Under the pieces are notes generated by a model that had not been told where the DNA came from, made no database searches, and saw only the letters and a program-made list of their open reading frames with translations. From contig JALAGK010000042.1 in NCBI GenBank assembly GCA_022712475.1, positions 1 to 6,730 on the forward strand: a stretch of 6,730 nt of DNA. The letters are read 5' to 3'. Below, one piece after another: positions 1-6,279 of this stretch; the first letter of the stretch is position 1, and every line of letters starts with the position of its first letter. Position numbers and translations under genes: made by a program. Origin of the DNA: Enterobacteriaceae bacterium (GTDB lineage: Bacteria; Pseudomonadota; Gammaproteobacteria; Enterobacterales; Enterobacteriaceae).

Positions 1-455
1 ACACCCGCGCTACCACCATCAGCGACTGGGACCGTAAAGAAATCATCGTGCCGAATCAGGCCTTTATTACCGAGCAATTTATCAACTGGTCGCTGTCAGA
101 CACGCTGACGCGTGTGGTGCTGACCATTCCGGCGCCATCTGAAGCCAACAGTGAAGAAGTGACGCAGCTGCTGCTAACCGCCGCGCGTCGCTGTTCCTAC
201 GTGCTGGAAACGCCGGCTCCGGAAGCGTTCCTGGTGGATTTGCAGCAGGGGATTCAGCTGTTTGAACTGCGTATCTATGCTGCTGAAATGGGCCACCGTA
301 TGCCACTGCGCCATGAGCTACACCAGCTGATTCTACAAGGATTCCGCGAGCACGGTATCGACATGCCGTTCCCGCCGTTCCAGATGCGCATTGAAGGGCC
401 TGGCAAGCCTAAAACCATCAGTTCCACCGGCCGCCGGAGTACTGGCGGGCTGTAA
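1..455 (+). CDS. mscM: Miniconductance mechanosensitive channel MscM, C-terminal part (5' end outside window)
   Basis: This is the last 150 or so codons of a large MscS-family channel of the inner membrane, which opens under membrane tension to release solutes during hypo-osmotic shock. The reading frame is open from base 3, so the gene starts upstream of the window; the E. coli protein is about 1100 residues. The first visible residues (TTISDWDRKEIIVPN, then QAFITEQFINWS) are the typical beta-domain segment of MscS proteins just after the pore helix. The alpha/beta C-terminal domain follows, including ELRIYAAEMGHRMPLRHE and the PFPPFQ segment. The extreme tail after QMRIEG differs from the E. 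coli tail as I recall it, which is normal for this end. A GTG at 48 is internal and is not a start. A strong terminator follows at 488–523. Family and gene identity are secure from the close match to E. coli YjeP/MscM. Confidence 0.93.
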   Translation, partial: TRATTISDWDRKEIIVPNQAFITEQFINWSLSDTLTRVVLTIPAPSEANSEEVTQLLLTAARRCSYVLETPAPEAFLVDLQQGIQLFELRIYAAEMGHRMPLRHELHQLILQGFREHGIDMPFPPFQMRIEGPGKPKTISSTGRRSTGGL

Positions 456-487
456 ATTTTAATTCTCAGGACAAAGCACCTGAACAC

Positions 488-523
488 AAAAGCCGGTCAG
501 TGAACTCACGGACCGGCTTTTTT
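488..523 (+). terminator. Rho-independent terminator of mscM
   Basis: An 11-bp perfect stem, AAAAGCCGGTC (488–498) with GACCGGCTTTT (511–521), is followed by further T residues up to 523. The apical part can pair further (GTGA with TCAC) after one A·G mismatch. It lies 33 bp after the mscM stop codon. Its A-rich left side could also let it work on the minus strand, and so stop transcripts coming from epmA. Confidence 0.9.
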
Positions 524-727
524 ATTTCACCGCCACCCATCACGAATCATCCGCATACGCCACCTTACACAGCCTGCCAACAAAACGCCCATAGTGATGA
601 AAACACAGCGAACTCAATGCAGGAAGACAGGGATACAGCGCAGCTGTCAGTAAGAAAGATAGCGCGCCCTCAGGATAAAAGCGCGCCATAGTGAAAGGAA
701 AAACTGAGCTCGTCTGGGCACAACGCA
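524..727. other. mscM–epmA intergenic spacer, no gene recognised
   Basis: This stretch between the convergent mscM and epmA genes contains only short open frames without convincing ribosome binding sites or recognisable products. In E. coli K-12 the genes yjeM, yjeN and yjeO lie at this position; no trace of their coding sequence is visible here. The one structure worth naming is the GCGCGC repeat at 662–686, described separately. Confidence 0.6.
662..686 (-). terminator. Possible weak terminator of epmA
   Basis: On the minus strand two GCGCGC blocks (686–681 and 667–662) can form a 6-bp GC-only stem with a 13-nt loop, followed by TATCTTTCTT. It begins 42 bp after the epmA stop codon. The T-rich tail is interrupted and the loop is large, so this is only a candidate. 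The mscM terminator further on could serve instead. Confidence 0.3.
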
Positions 728-1705
728 TCAGGCGCGATCGACGGTAAACGCCATGACCTCTTCCAGGCTTTCGGCACCCAACGCCAGCATCACCAACCTG
801 TCAACACCCAACGCCACACCGGAGCAGTCCGGCAAACCGGCTTCGAGTGCTGCCAGCAGATTCATATCCACCGGCTGTTGCGGCAAACCGCGCGCAGCAC
901 GCTTGCGGTTATCCTGGTCAAAGCGCTGGCGCTGCTCGCGGGCATCGGTCAGTTCATGGAAACCGTTCGCCAGTTCAATGCCTTTAAAATAGACCTCAAA
1001 ACGCTCAGCAACGCGGTGATCTTCTGTGCTGATTTGGGCAAGCGATGCCTGGGTTGCCGGGAAGTGATACACAAAAGTCGGGCGCTCTTTGCCAATCTGC
1101 GGCTCCACGCCGGTGACAAACAGCAGTTGCAGTAGCGTATCGCGATCTTCTTCGGTATCCGCAATGTTGCTTAAATCAAGTTTTGCCGCCGCTTCACGCA
1201 ACTGGTCTTTATCTGCCGATAGCGGGTCAATATCCAGGTAGCGCAAAAAAGCCTGCTGGTAAGACAGCGTCTCTGCGGCTTCGCATTCCAGTACCTGCTG
1301 CAACAGATCGTCCACTTCATTCATCAGGCGATACATATCATAGCACGGGCGATACCACTCCAGCATGGTGAATTCAGGGTTATGATAACGCCCCTTTTCT
1401 TCATTGCGAAAGCTGCGGCACAGCTGGAAAATCGGGCCACTGCCCGCCGCCAGCAGGCGCTTCATGTGGTATTCCGGGCTTGTCATCAGCCACAACGGTA
1501 GCCCCTGGCCGTAGCCTGGAGCCACAAGATGGGTTTCAAACGCCACCAGATGAACGTCAGTCACGGTAGCCTGGCTCATACAAGGGGTTTCCACCTCAAG
1601 CACACCGCGCTCGGTAAAAAAGCGGCGTATTGCCGTCATTATCGCAGCACGTTTTAACAGTGTGGGGATGGATGCGCTCGGCTGCCAGCTTGCCGTCTCG
1701 CTCAT
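728..1705 (-). CDS. epmA: Elongation factor P beta-lysine ligase EpmA (PoxA/GenX/YjeA)
   Basis: EpmA is a cytoplasmic paralogue of the class II lysyl-tRNA synthetase catalytic core. It lacks the anticodon-binding domain and attaches (R)-beta-lysine to a conserved lysine of elongation factor P, which helps ribosomes through polyproline stretches. The product has 325 residues, the same length as the E. coli enzyme. Class II motif 2 is seen as CRSFRNEE (residues 96–103) and motif 3 as [15 protein letters not shown] (296–310). Substrate-pocket residues known from E. coli fall at the same numbers: Ser76, Glu116, Glu244 and Ala298; the alanine is what favours beta-lysine over lysine. The ATG at 1705 follows a GGAG (1714–1717) at 8-nt spacing. 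The gene is monocistronic and divergent from frdA. Its partners efp and epmB lie outside the window; in E. coli they are just past sugE and ecnAB. Confidence 0.97.
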   Translation of the reverse strand: MSETASWQPSASIPTLLKRAAIMTAIRRFFTERGVLEVETPCMSQATVTDVHLVAFETHLVAPGYGQGLPLWLMTSPEYHMKRLLAAGSGPIFQLCRSFRNEEKGRYHNPEFTMLEWYRPCYDMYRLMNEVDDLLQQVLECEAAETLSYQQAFLRYLDIDPLSADKDQLREAAAKLDLSNIADTEEDRDTLLQLLFVTGVEPQIGKERPTFVYHFPATQASLAQISTEDHRVAERFEVYFKGIELANGFHELTDAREQRQRFDQDNRKRAARGLPQQPVDMNLLAALEAGLPDCSGVALGVDRLVMLALGAESLEEVMAFTVDRA

Positions 1706-1737
1706 GGGTGACTCTCCAGAAAGCTACAAAGCGCAGC

Positions 1738-1766
1738 AGTCTACTCGCAACGCCTGACGGAGACAA
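1738..1766 (-). promoter_or_regulatory. Predicted sigma-70 promoter of epmA
   Basis: Read on the minus strand, TTGTCT (1766–1761) and TAGACT (1743–1738) are separated by exactly 17 bp, each matching its consensus hexamer at 4 of 6 positions. Transcription would start near 1731, giving a leader of about 25 nt before the ATG at 1705. This is the best hexamer pair I found upstream of epmA, but it is not experimentally supported here. Confidence 0.55.
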
Positions 1767-1832
1767 ATTTTGCGCGCCCCTTTCTGAGGACGGCAACAGA
1801 AGTCTTTTTTCGTGAGCGAGTTCATCAAATTT

Positions 1833-1846
1833 TGTGATAAATCACA
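1833..1846. promoter_or_regulatory. 14-bp dyad TGTGATAAATCACA between the epmA and frdA promoters
   Basis: A dyad with 6-bp arms (TGTGAT / ATCACA) is centred at 1839.5, about 32 bp upstream of the FNR-type site and about 73 bp upstream of the predicted frd transcription start. The half-sites look like those of CRP (TGTGA…TCACA), but only 4 bp separate them, whereas CRP sites have 6. It is therefore an operator-like palindrome of unknown owner rather than a standard CRP or FNR site. Confidence 0.4.
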
Positions 1847-1864
1847 TTCGATATCAGTAAAAAA

Positions 1865-1878
1865 ATCGAACACATCAA
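1865..1878 (+). promoter_or_regulatory. FNR-type site of the frd promoter
   Basis: ATCGAACACATCAA occupies the position and context of the FNR site I recall for the E. coli frdA promoter (ATCGATCTCGTCAA). The downstream half ATCAA is a perfect FNR half-site; the upstream half is degenerate, as it is in E. coli. The centre at 1871.5 is about 41 bp upstream of the predicted start, consistent with an activator contacting RNA polymerase at a promoter lacking a good -35 box. Expected effect: oxygen-sensing FNR switches frdABCD on without oxygen. Confidence 0.7.
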
Positions 1879-1900
1879 TTTTCGTTATCAGACACACGGT

Positions 1901-1906
1901 TATACT
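1901..1906 (+). promoter_or_regulatory. -10 box of the frdABCD promoter
   Basis: TATACT matches the sigma-70 -10 consensus at 5 of 6 positions and sits in the same context (GGTTATACTG…) as in the E. coli frd promoter as I recall it. The bases 17 bp upstream (ATTTTC, 1878–1883) are a poor -35 box, which is expected for an FNR-dependent promoter. Transcription is predicted to start around 1912–1914. Confidence 0.7.
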
Positions 1907-1910
1907 GCCA

Positions 1911-1926
1911 TACCCATAAAGGAGCA
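1911..1926 (+). promoter_or_regulatory. NarL-type heptamer pair (7-2-7) at the frd transcription start
   Basis: TACCCAT (1911–1917) fits the NarL heptamer TACYYMT exactly. After two bases, AGGAGCA (1920–1926) fits the inverted heptamer AKRRGTA at 6 of 7 positions. This 7-2-7 inverted arrangement overlapping the start point is what nitrate-activated NarL uses to repress frd. The same block is conserved in my recollection of E. coli. Its AAAGGAG core also looks like a ribosome binding site, but no well-spaced start codon follows. Confidence 0.5.
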
Positions 1927-2196
1927 GTGGAAACCCCTTTTGCAATGGCTGTCGCCCGAAGAGTGGACTATACACTACATCATTCAGGCGAACGTGCGGC
2001 AGAGCCATAAGCCATCGGGGTGATAGCGGCAGGCGACCTGGCAACGAATCGAACAACTGATTTGAATGCAAATGTCTGTGGTTGCGCAACGCGCCGCACA
2101 ACGAATTCAGCAAACGCATCTGCGCCGGAAGGTAGATGGAATACGCTTCTGGCCTGGATGTCGTTGCAAAACAACAAAAATATCTGGAGGAATGTC
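1914..2196 (+). other. Long untranslated leader of frdA
   Basis: From the predicted transcription start to the frdA GTG there are about 283 nt, against roughly 90–95 nt in E. coli as I recall. Both ends match E. coli (GGAGCAGTGGAA at 1921–1932 and TCTGGAGGAATGTCGTG at 2183–2199), so the extra 190 nt or so sits between them. I recognise no RNA family or protein in it. It contains the perfect palindrome GTTGCGCAAC (2081–2090). One frame gives coding-like stretches interrupted by stops at 2021–2026 and 2063–2065. Confidence 0.55.
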
Positions 2197-3987
2197 GTGC
2201 AAACCTTTCAAGCCGATATCGCCATTATAGGCGCCGGTGGTGCCGGACTGCGAACCGCTATTGCAGCAGCCCAGGCAAACCCACAGGCTAAAATTGCGCT
2301 GATATCTAAAGTTTACCCGATGCGTAGCCATACTGTTGCCGCCGAGGGCGGCTCTGCCGCCGTTGCGCAGGACCACGACAGTTTTGAATATCATTTCCAC
2401 GACACGGTCGCTGGTGGCGACTGGCTGTGTGAACAGGATGTCGTGGATTACTTCGTACACCACTGCCCGACAGAAATGACACAGCTGGAGCAGTGGGGCT
2501 GCCCGTGGAGCCGCCGTGCGGACGGTTCAGTCAACGTGCGCCGCTTCGGCGGAATGAAGATTGAACGCACCTGGTTTGCCGCCGACAAAACCGGCTTCCA
2601 TATGCTGCACACTCTTTTCCAGACCTCCCTGCAATTCCCACAGATTCAACGCTTCGACGAGCATTTTGTCCTCGATATCCTCGAAGATGACGGCCACGCA
2701 CGTGGTCTGGTCGCCATGAATATGATGGAAGGCACGCTGGTGCAGATTCGCGCCAACGCCGTGGTAATGGCCACCGGCGGTGCGGGCCGAGTCTATCGCT
2801 ACAACACCAACGGCGGCATCGTAACCGGCGATGGCATGGGCATGGCGCTCAGCCACGGCGTACCGCTGCGCGATATGGAGTTTGTACAGTATCACCCGAC
2901 TGGCCTGCCGGGCTCCGGCATTCTGATGACGGAAGGCTGCCGCGGTGAAGGCGGTATTCTGGTTAACAAAGACGGTTACCGTTATCTGCAAGACTACGGT
3001 ATGGGCCCGGAAACCCCGCTTGGCGAGCCGAAGAACAAATATATGGAACTCGGTCCGCGCGACAAAGTGTCCCAGGCGTTCTGGCATGAATGGCGCAAGG
3101 GCAACACCATTTCCACCCCGCGCGGCGACGTGGTCTACCTGGATCTGCGCCACCTCGGCGAGAAAAAACTGCTGGAGCGCCTGCCGTTCATCTGTGAACT
3201 GGCAAAAGCGTACGTTGGCGTTGATCCGGTGAAAGAACCCATTCCGGTTCGTCCGACCGCGCACTACACCATGGGCGGTATCGAAACCAACCAGCACTGT
3301 GAAACCCGCATTCAGGGTCTGTTCGCCGTTGGCGAATGTTCCTCCGTCGGTCTGCACGGCGCTAACCGTCTCGGTTCTAACTCACTGGCCGAATTGGTGG
3401 TATTTGGTCGTCTGGCAGGCGAGCAGGCCGTGGAGCGTGCACGCCAGGCAACAGAGGCCAACGACGCGGCACTCAACGCGCAGGCCGCTGACGTCGAGCA
3501 GCGTCTGAAAGCACTGGCACAGCAGGAAGGCAACGAGAACTGGGCGAAAATCCGCGACGAAATGGGCATGTCGATGGAAGAAGGCTGCGGCATCTACCGC
3601 ACGCCGGAGCTGATGCAGAAAACCGTTGATAAACTCGCCGAGCTGCAGGAGCGCTTCAAGCGCGTGCGCATCACCGATACCTCCAGCGTCTTCAATACCG
3701 ATCTGCTGTATACCATCGAGCTGGGACACGGCCTGAACGTTGCGCAATGTATGGCACACTCGGCGCTGGCGCGTAAAGAGTCGCGCGGCGCCCACCAGCG
3801 TCTGGATGAAGGCTGCACCGAGCGTGACGACGTGAACTTCCTCAAACACACCCTCGCCTTCCGTGACCAGGACGGGACAACTCGCCTGGACTACAGCGAT
3901 GTGAAAATTACCACCCTTGCGCCCGCCAAACGCGTTTACGGCGCGGAAGCCGAAGCGGCCGAGAAGAAGGAGACGGCGAATGGCTGA
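2197..3987 (+). CDS. frdA: Fumarate reductase flavoprotein subunit FrdA
   Basis: FrdA is the catalytic subunit of menaquinol:fumarate oxidoreductase. It reduces fumarate to succinate on the cytoplasmic face of the inner membrane as the terminal step of anaerobic fumarate respiration. The product has 596 residues (E. coli 602). Visible features are the FAD dinucleotide fold IIGAGGAGL (10–18), the FAD-linking His45 in [10 protein letters not shown], and active-site residues His233 (QYHPTG), Arg288, His356 (TAHYTMGG) and Arg391 (GANRLGS). The variable stretch around residues 415–440 and the C-terminal tail differ most from E. coli. The start is the GTG at 2197, with GGAGG at 2186–2190 and 6-nt spacing; E. 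coli also uses GTG here. The frame is open upstream to about 2020, but that extension has no homology. An out-of-frame ATG at 2192 lies too close to the GGAGG to be used well. It is the first gene of frdABCD and overlaps frdB by 8 bp. Confidence 0.98.
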   Translation: MQTFQADIAIIGAGGAGLRTAIAAAQANPQAKIALISKVYPMRSHTVAAEGGSAAVAQDHDSFEYHFHDTVAGGDWLCEQDVVDYFVHHCPTEMTQLEQWGCPWSRRADGSVNVRRFGGMKIERTWFAADKTGFHMLHTLFQTSLQFPQIQRFDEHFVLDILEDDGHARGLVAMNMMEGTLVQIRANAVVMATGGAGRVYRYNTNGGIVTGDGMGMALSHGVPLRDMEFVQYHPTGLPGSGILMTEGCRGEGGILVNKDGYRYLQDYGMGPETPLGEPKNKYMELGPRDKVSQAFWHEWRKGNTISTPRGDVVYLDLRHLGEKKLLERLPFICELAKAYVGVDPVKEPIPVRPTAHYTMGGIETNQHCETRIQGLFAVGECSSVGLHGANRLGSNSLAELVVFGRLAGEQAVERARQATEANDAALNAQAADVEQRLKALAQQEGNENWAKIRDEMGMSMEEGCGIYRTPELMQKTVDKLAELQERFKRVRITDTSSVFNTDLLYTIELGHGLNVAQCMAHSALARKESRGAHQRLDEGCTERDDVNFLKHTLAFRDQDGTTRLDYSDVKITTLAPAKRVYGAEAEAAEKKETANG

Positions 3988-4714
3988 GATGCAGCAGTTG
4001 AAAGTTGAAATCGTACGCTATAACCCGGAGACCGACGACGCCCCGCACAGCGCCTTTTATCAGGTGCCGTGGGACGAACAAACGTCGCTGCTTGACGCAC
4101 TGGGCTATATCAAAGATAACCTTGCACCGGATCTGAGCTACCGCTGGTCATGCCGCATGGCTATCTGCGGCTCCTGCGGCATGATGGTCAACAATGTACC
4201 AAAGCTCGCCTGTAAAACCTTCCTGCGCGACTACCAGGACGGCATGAAGATAGAAGCACTGGCTAACTTCCCGATCGAGCGCGATCTGGTGGTAGACATG
4301 ACGCACTTCATCGAAAGCCTGGAAGCGATTAAGCCGTATATCATCGGCAACTCGCGCACGCCGGATCAGGGCCCGAACACCCAGACGCCAGCGCAAATGG
4401 CGAAGTATCATCAGTTCTCCGGCTGCATCAACTGTGGCCTGTGCTACGCCGCCTGCCCGCAGTTTGGCCTGAACCCGGAGTTCATTGGCCCGGCCGCTAT
4501 CACCCTTGCCCACCGCTATAACCTGGATAGCCGCGACCACGGTCAGAAAGAGCGTATGGCGCAGCTTAACGGCCAGAATGGCGTGTGGAGCTGTACTTTC
4601 GTTGGTTTCTGCTCCGAAGTGTGTCCGAAGCACGTCGATCCGGCCGCTGCTATCCAGCAGGGGAAAGTGGAAAGTTCGAAAGATTTCCTGATAGCAACGT
4701 TGAAGCCACGCTAA
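3980..4714 (+). CDS. frdB: Fumarate reductase iron–sulfur subunit FrdB
   Basis: FrdB carries electrons from menaquinol at the membrane anchor to the FAD in FrdA. It has 244 residues, the E. coli length. The N-terminal plant-ferredoxin domain binds [2Fe-2S] through Cys58, Cys63, Cys66 and Cys78 ([11 protein letters not shown]…LAC). The C-terminal bacterial-ferredoxin domain has [12 protein letters not shown], supplying Cys149, Cys152 and Cys155 for [4Fe-4S] and Cys159 for [3Fe-4S]. Cys205, Cys211 and Cys215 complete these two clusters. All eleven cluster ligands are present. The ATG at 3980 lies inside the end of frdA, with the stops 8 bp apart, and AAGGAG (3966–3971) provides a ribosome site, so translation is probably coupled to frdA. 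A longer in-frame opening from 3917 lies inside frdA and is not the true start. Confidence 0.98.
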   Translation: MAEMQQLKVEIVRYNPETDDAPHSAFYQVPWDEQTSLLDALGYIKDNLAPDLSYRWSCRMAICGSCGMMVNNVPKLACKTFLRDYQDGMKIEALANFPIERDLVVDMTHFIESLEAIKPYIIGNSRTPDQGPNTQTPAQMAKYHQFSGCINCGLCYAACPQFGLNPEFIGPAAITLAHRYNLDSRDHGQKERMAQLNGQNGVWSCTFVGFCSEVCPKHVDPAAAIQQGKVESSKDFLIATLKPR

Positions 4715-4724
4715 GGAGTGCACA

Positions 4725-5120
4725 ATGACGACAAAACGTAAACCGTATGTGCGGCCGATGCCGGCCAACTGGTGGCAAAAGCTGGGTTTTTACCGCTTCT
4801 ACATGCTGCGTGAAGGCACGGCGCTGCCCGCCGTATGGTTCAGCATCGTGCTGATATTTGGCCTGTTCGCGCTGAAAAATGGTGCTGAGTCCTGGGCCGG
4901 GTTTGTGGGCTTTTTACAAAACCCGGTGGTGGTCATCATCAACCTGATAGCGCTGGCAGCCGCACTGCTGCATACCAAAACCTGGTTTGAGCTGGCACCG
5001 AAGGCGGCCAACATCATCGTCAAAGATGAAAAAATGGGGCCAGAGCCTATCATCAAAGGACTCTGGGGCGTCACGATTGTCGTGACGGTTGTTATTCTGC
5101 TTGTCGCCCTGTTCTGGTAA
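4725..5120 (+). CDS. frdC: Fumarate reductase membrane anchor subunit FrdC
   Basis: FrdC is one of two hydrophobic subunits that anchor FrdAB to the inner membrane and form the menaquinol oxidation site. It has 131 residues, as in E. coli, with three predicted membrane helices at roughly residues 31–50, 62–83 and 106–130. Residues tied to quinone chemistry in E. coli are conserved: Glu30 (E29 in the literature numbering without Met) in FYMLRE, His83 (H82) and Trp87 (W86) in [10 protein letters not shown]. It starts 10 bp after the frdB stop; the AAGGAG at 4713–4718 overlaps that stop codon. It is the third gene of the operon and must be made in equal amount with FrdD. Confidence 0.97.
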   Translation: MTTKRKPYVRPMPANWWQKLGFYRFYMLREGTALPAVWFSIVLIFGLFALKNGAESWAGFVGFLQNPVVVIINLIALAAALLHTKTWFELAPKAANIIVKDEKMGPEPIIKGLWGVTIVVTVVILLVALFW

Positions 5121-5129
5121 GGAGCCAAC

Positions 5130-5489
5130 GTGATCAATCCAAACCCTAAACGTTCCGATGAGCCGGTATTCTGGGGCCTGTTTGGCGCAGGCGGTATGTG
5201 GAGCGCCATCATTGCACCAGTTATCATTTTGCTGGTGGGCATTATGCTGCCGCTTGGGCTGTACCCGGGTGATGCGCTAAGTTTTGAGCGCGTGCTGGCC
5301 TTTGCCCAGAGCTGGGTCGGACGTCTGTTCATCTTCCTGATGATTGTTCTGCCGCTGTGGTGCGGGCTGCACCGTCTGCATCACGCCATGCACGACCTGA
5401 AAATCCACGTGCCGTCCGGCAAGTGGGTGTTTTACGGGCTGGCAACCATTCTGAGCATCATTACGCTGATTGGCGTTATCTCTCTGTAA
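5130..5489 (+). CDS. frdD: Fumarate reductase membrane anchor subunit FrdD
   Basis: FrdD is the second membrane anchor of fumarate reductase and pairs with FrdC to hold the quinone site; E. coli frd has no haem. It has 119 residues, the E. coli length, with helices at about residues 20–43, 58–80 and 97–118. The conserved His81–Arg82 and His84–His85 lie in [13 protein letters not shown] between helices 2 and 3, on the quinone side. The start is a GTG at 5130 preceded by AAGGAG (5119–5124), which overlaps the frdC stop; spacing is 5 nt. It ends the operon. In E. coli the ampC promoter lies within the end of frdD, but no ampC follows here. Confidence 0.97.
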   Translation: MINPNPKRSDEPVFWGLFGAGGMWSAIIAPVIILLVGIMLPLGLYPGDALSFERVLAFAQSWVGRLFIFLMIVLPLWCGLHRLHHAMHDLKIHVPSGKWVFYGLATILSIITLIGVISL

Positions 5490-5495
5490 ATATAA

Positions 5496-5517
5496 AGGGC
5501 CGTAAATTTACGGCCCT
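5496..5517 (+). repeat. Perfect 22-bp palindrome just after frdD (hairpin 1)
   Basis: Arms AGGGCCGTAAA and TTTACGGCCCT form an uninterrupted inverted repeat starting 7 bp after the frdD stop codon. In RNA this gives a GC-based stem of about nine pairs with a small AU loop. No T-run follows on the + strand (GAGACTG), so it is not a classical terminator; it may protect or define the 3' end of frd mRNA. A close copy lies at 5655–5676. Confidence 0.75.
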
Positions 5518-5654
5518 GAGACTGATGACCAACCTCATCCTGTCACAGACAGGATGGATGACACCCAAAAAACAAGGAAAATCAATTTATTGATTTTCGT
5601 CTGCTAACCACAATGAAGGAAAAACCACGTTTTTCCTTCATTGTCAGCAATCTG
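5518..5654 (+). other. Hairpin-rich interval replacing ampC
   Basis: This stretch lies between the two related palindromes and has no credible gene. It holds three perfect stem-loops: CATCCTGTC/GACAGGATG with a 3-nt loop (5536–5556), AAAATCAA/TTGATTTT with a 4-nt loop (5578–5597), and a 14-bp stem from CAATGAAGGAAAAA (5611–5624) to its complement at 5630–5643 with a 5-nt loop. In E. coli ampC begins here. The spacing and perfect pairing suggest a structured RNA, either the 3' UTR of frd or a small RNA cut from it, but I do not recognise a known family. Confidence 0.5.
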
Positions 5655-5679
5655 AGGGCCGTGATTTCACGGCCCTTTT
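5655..5679 (+). terminator. Terminator-like hairpin before blc (hairpin 5)
   Basis: AGGGCCGTGA pairs with TCACGGCCCT (5655–5676) and TTT follows, giving a GC-rich stem with a short T-run. It is the best candidate for the end of frdABCD transcripts, and it isolates blc, whose promoter starts about 23 bp further on. It matches hairpin 1 at 19 of 22 positions. Confidence 0.65.
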
Positions 5680-5701
5680 CACTCAATATCCCTTCTCCAG
5701 G

Positions 5702-5710
5702 CTACACTTG
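5702..5710 (+). promoter_or_regulatory. Sigma-S-type -10 element of blc
   Basis: The bases CTACACTT, preceded by G at 5701, match the extended sigma-S -10 pattern KCTAYACTT. No good -35 hexamer is seen at the usual distance, which is common for sigma-S promoters. blc is known to be stationary-phase and sigma-S dependent in E. coli. Transcription would start near 5715, leaving a leader of about 20 nt. Confidence 0.55.
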
Positions 5711-5736
5711 CAGAACTTCATTGATAAGGAGTTCTT

Positions 5737-6279
5737 ATGCGCTTCTGGACTTTTGCCGCCGCTGCAGCAGCCACCTGCCTGTTGGTGGCCTGCCGCACCC
5801 CCACGCCGCCAAAAGACGTTACTGTGGTCGATAATTTTAACGCCAAACGTTATCTCGGTACCTGGTATGAGATTGCCCGCTTGGATAACCGCTTTGAGAA
5901 AGGGCTGGAACAGGTCACGGCTAACTACAGTCTTAAGGACAACGGCGATATTCGCGTCCTCAATCGCGGCTACGATCCCGAACGCCAGCGCTGGAAAGAG
6001 AGCGAAGGTGTAGCACGCTTCACCGGCGCGCCCACGCGTGCAGCGCTAAAAGTGTCGTTCTTCGGCCCCTTCTGGGGCGGCTATAACGTAATTGCCCTTG
6101 ATGATGACTACCAGCACGCGCTGGTGTGCGGTCCTGACCGCAGCTGGCTGTGGATCCTGTCACGCTCGCCAGAGCTTGATAGCCAAACCCGCACCGAGCT
6201 GGTACAGGAGGCCGCGCGTCAGGGTTTTGATATCAACCAGCTGCATTGGGTAAAGCAAACACCGCTTAGTGCGCGCTAA
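5737..6279 (+). CDS. blc: Outer-membrane lipoprotein bacterial lipocalin Blc
   Basis: Blc is a small beta-barrel lipocalin anchored by lipid to the periplasmic face of the outer membrane. It binds fatty acids or lysophospholipids and is linked to membrane stress and stationary phase. The product has 180 residues (E. coli 177). A short signal peptide ends in the lipobox LVAC, with Cys19 as the lipidated residue; Arg20 at +2 is not the Asp that retains lipoproteins in the inner membrane. Lipocalin motif 1 is [10 protein letters not shown] (39–48), motif 2 lies around [13 protein letters not shown] (120–132), and the conserved Arg of motif 3 is Arg143 in ILSRSP. The segment [18 protein letters not shown] (95–112) matches E. 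coli Blc. The start ATG has AAGGAG (5726–5731) at 5-nt spacing. Its last 14 bp overlap the end of sugE on the other strand. Confidence 0.96.
   Translation: MRFWTFAAAAAATCLLVACRTPTPPKDVTVVDNFNAKRYLGTWYEIARLDNRFEKGLEQVTANYSLKDNGDIRVLNRGYDPERQRWKESEGVARFTGAPTRAALKVSFFGPFWGGYNVIALDDDYQHALVCGPDRSWLWILSRSPELDSQTRTELVQEAARQGFDINQLHWVKQTPLSAR

Noticed and set aside
1927..2010. 27-codon open frame from GTG after AAAGGAG at the frd transcript start
   Set aside because: The GGAG is only 2 nt from the GTG, too close for good initiation, and the AAAGGAGCA block is better explained as half of a NarL-type site. In my recollection of E. coli the frame stops after two codons.
2020..2196. In-frame N-terminal extension of frdA by 59 codons
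   Set aside because: The extension has no similarity to FrdA, no ribosome site, and the GTG at 2197 has a strong GGAGG and begins the conserved MQTFQAD sequence.
2527..3357. 276-codon open frame on the minus strand inside frdA
   Set aside because: It lies wholly antisense to the highly conserved frdA, has low-complexity-like composition and matches no family I know. Long antisense frames are common opposite GC-rich codon-biased genes.
4148..4768. 206-codon minus-strand frame opposite frdB
   Set aside because: It is antisense to frdB, whose eleven cluster cysteines are all conserved. No start signal or recognisable protein is visible.
5613..5834. 73-codon open frame beginning in the 14-bp hairpin before blc
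   Set aside because: It runs through the terminator-like hairpin and into blc in another frame, and it has no ribosome binding site. It appears to be chance.
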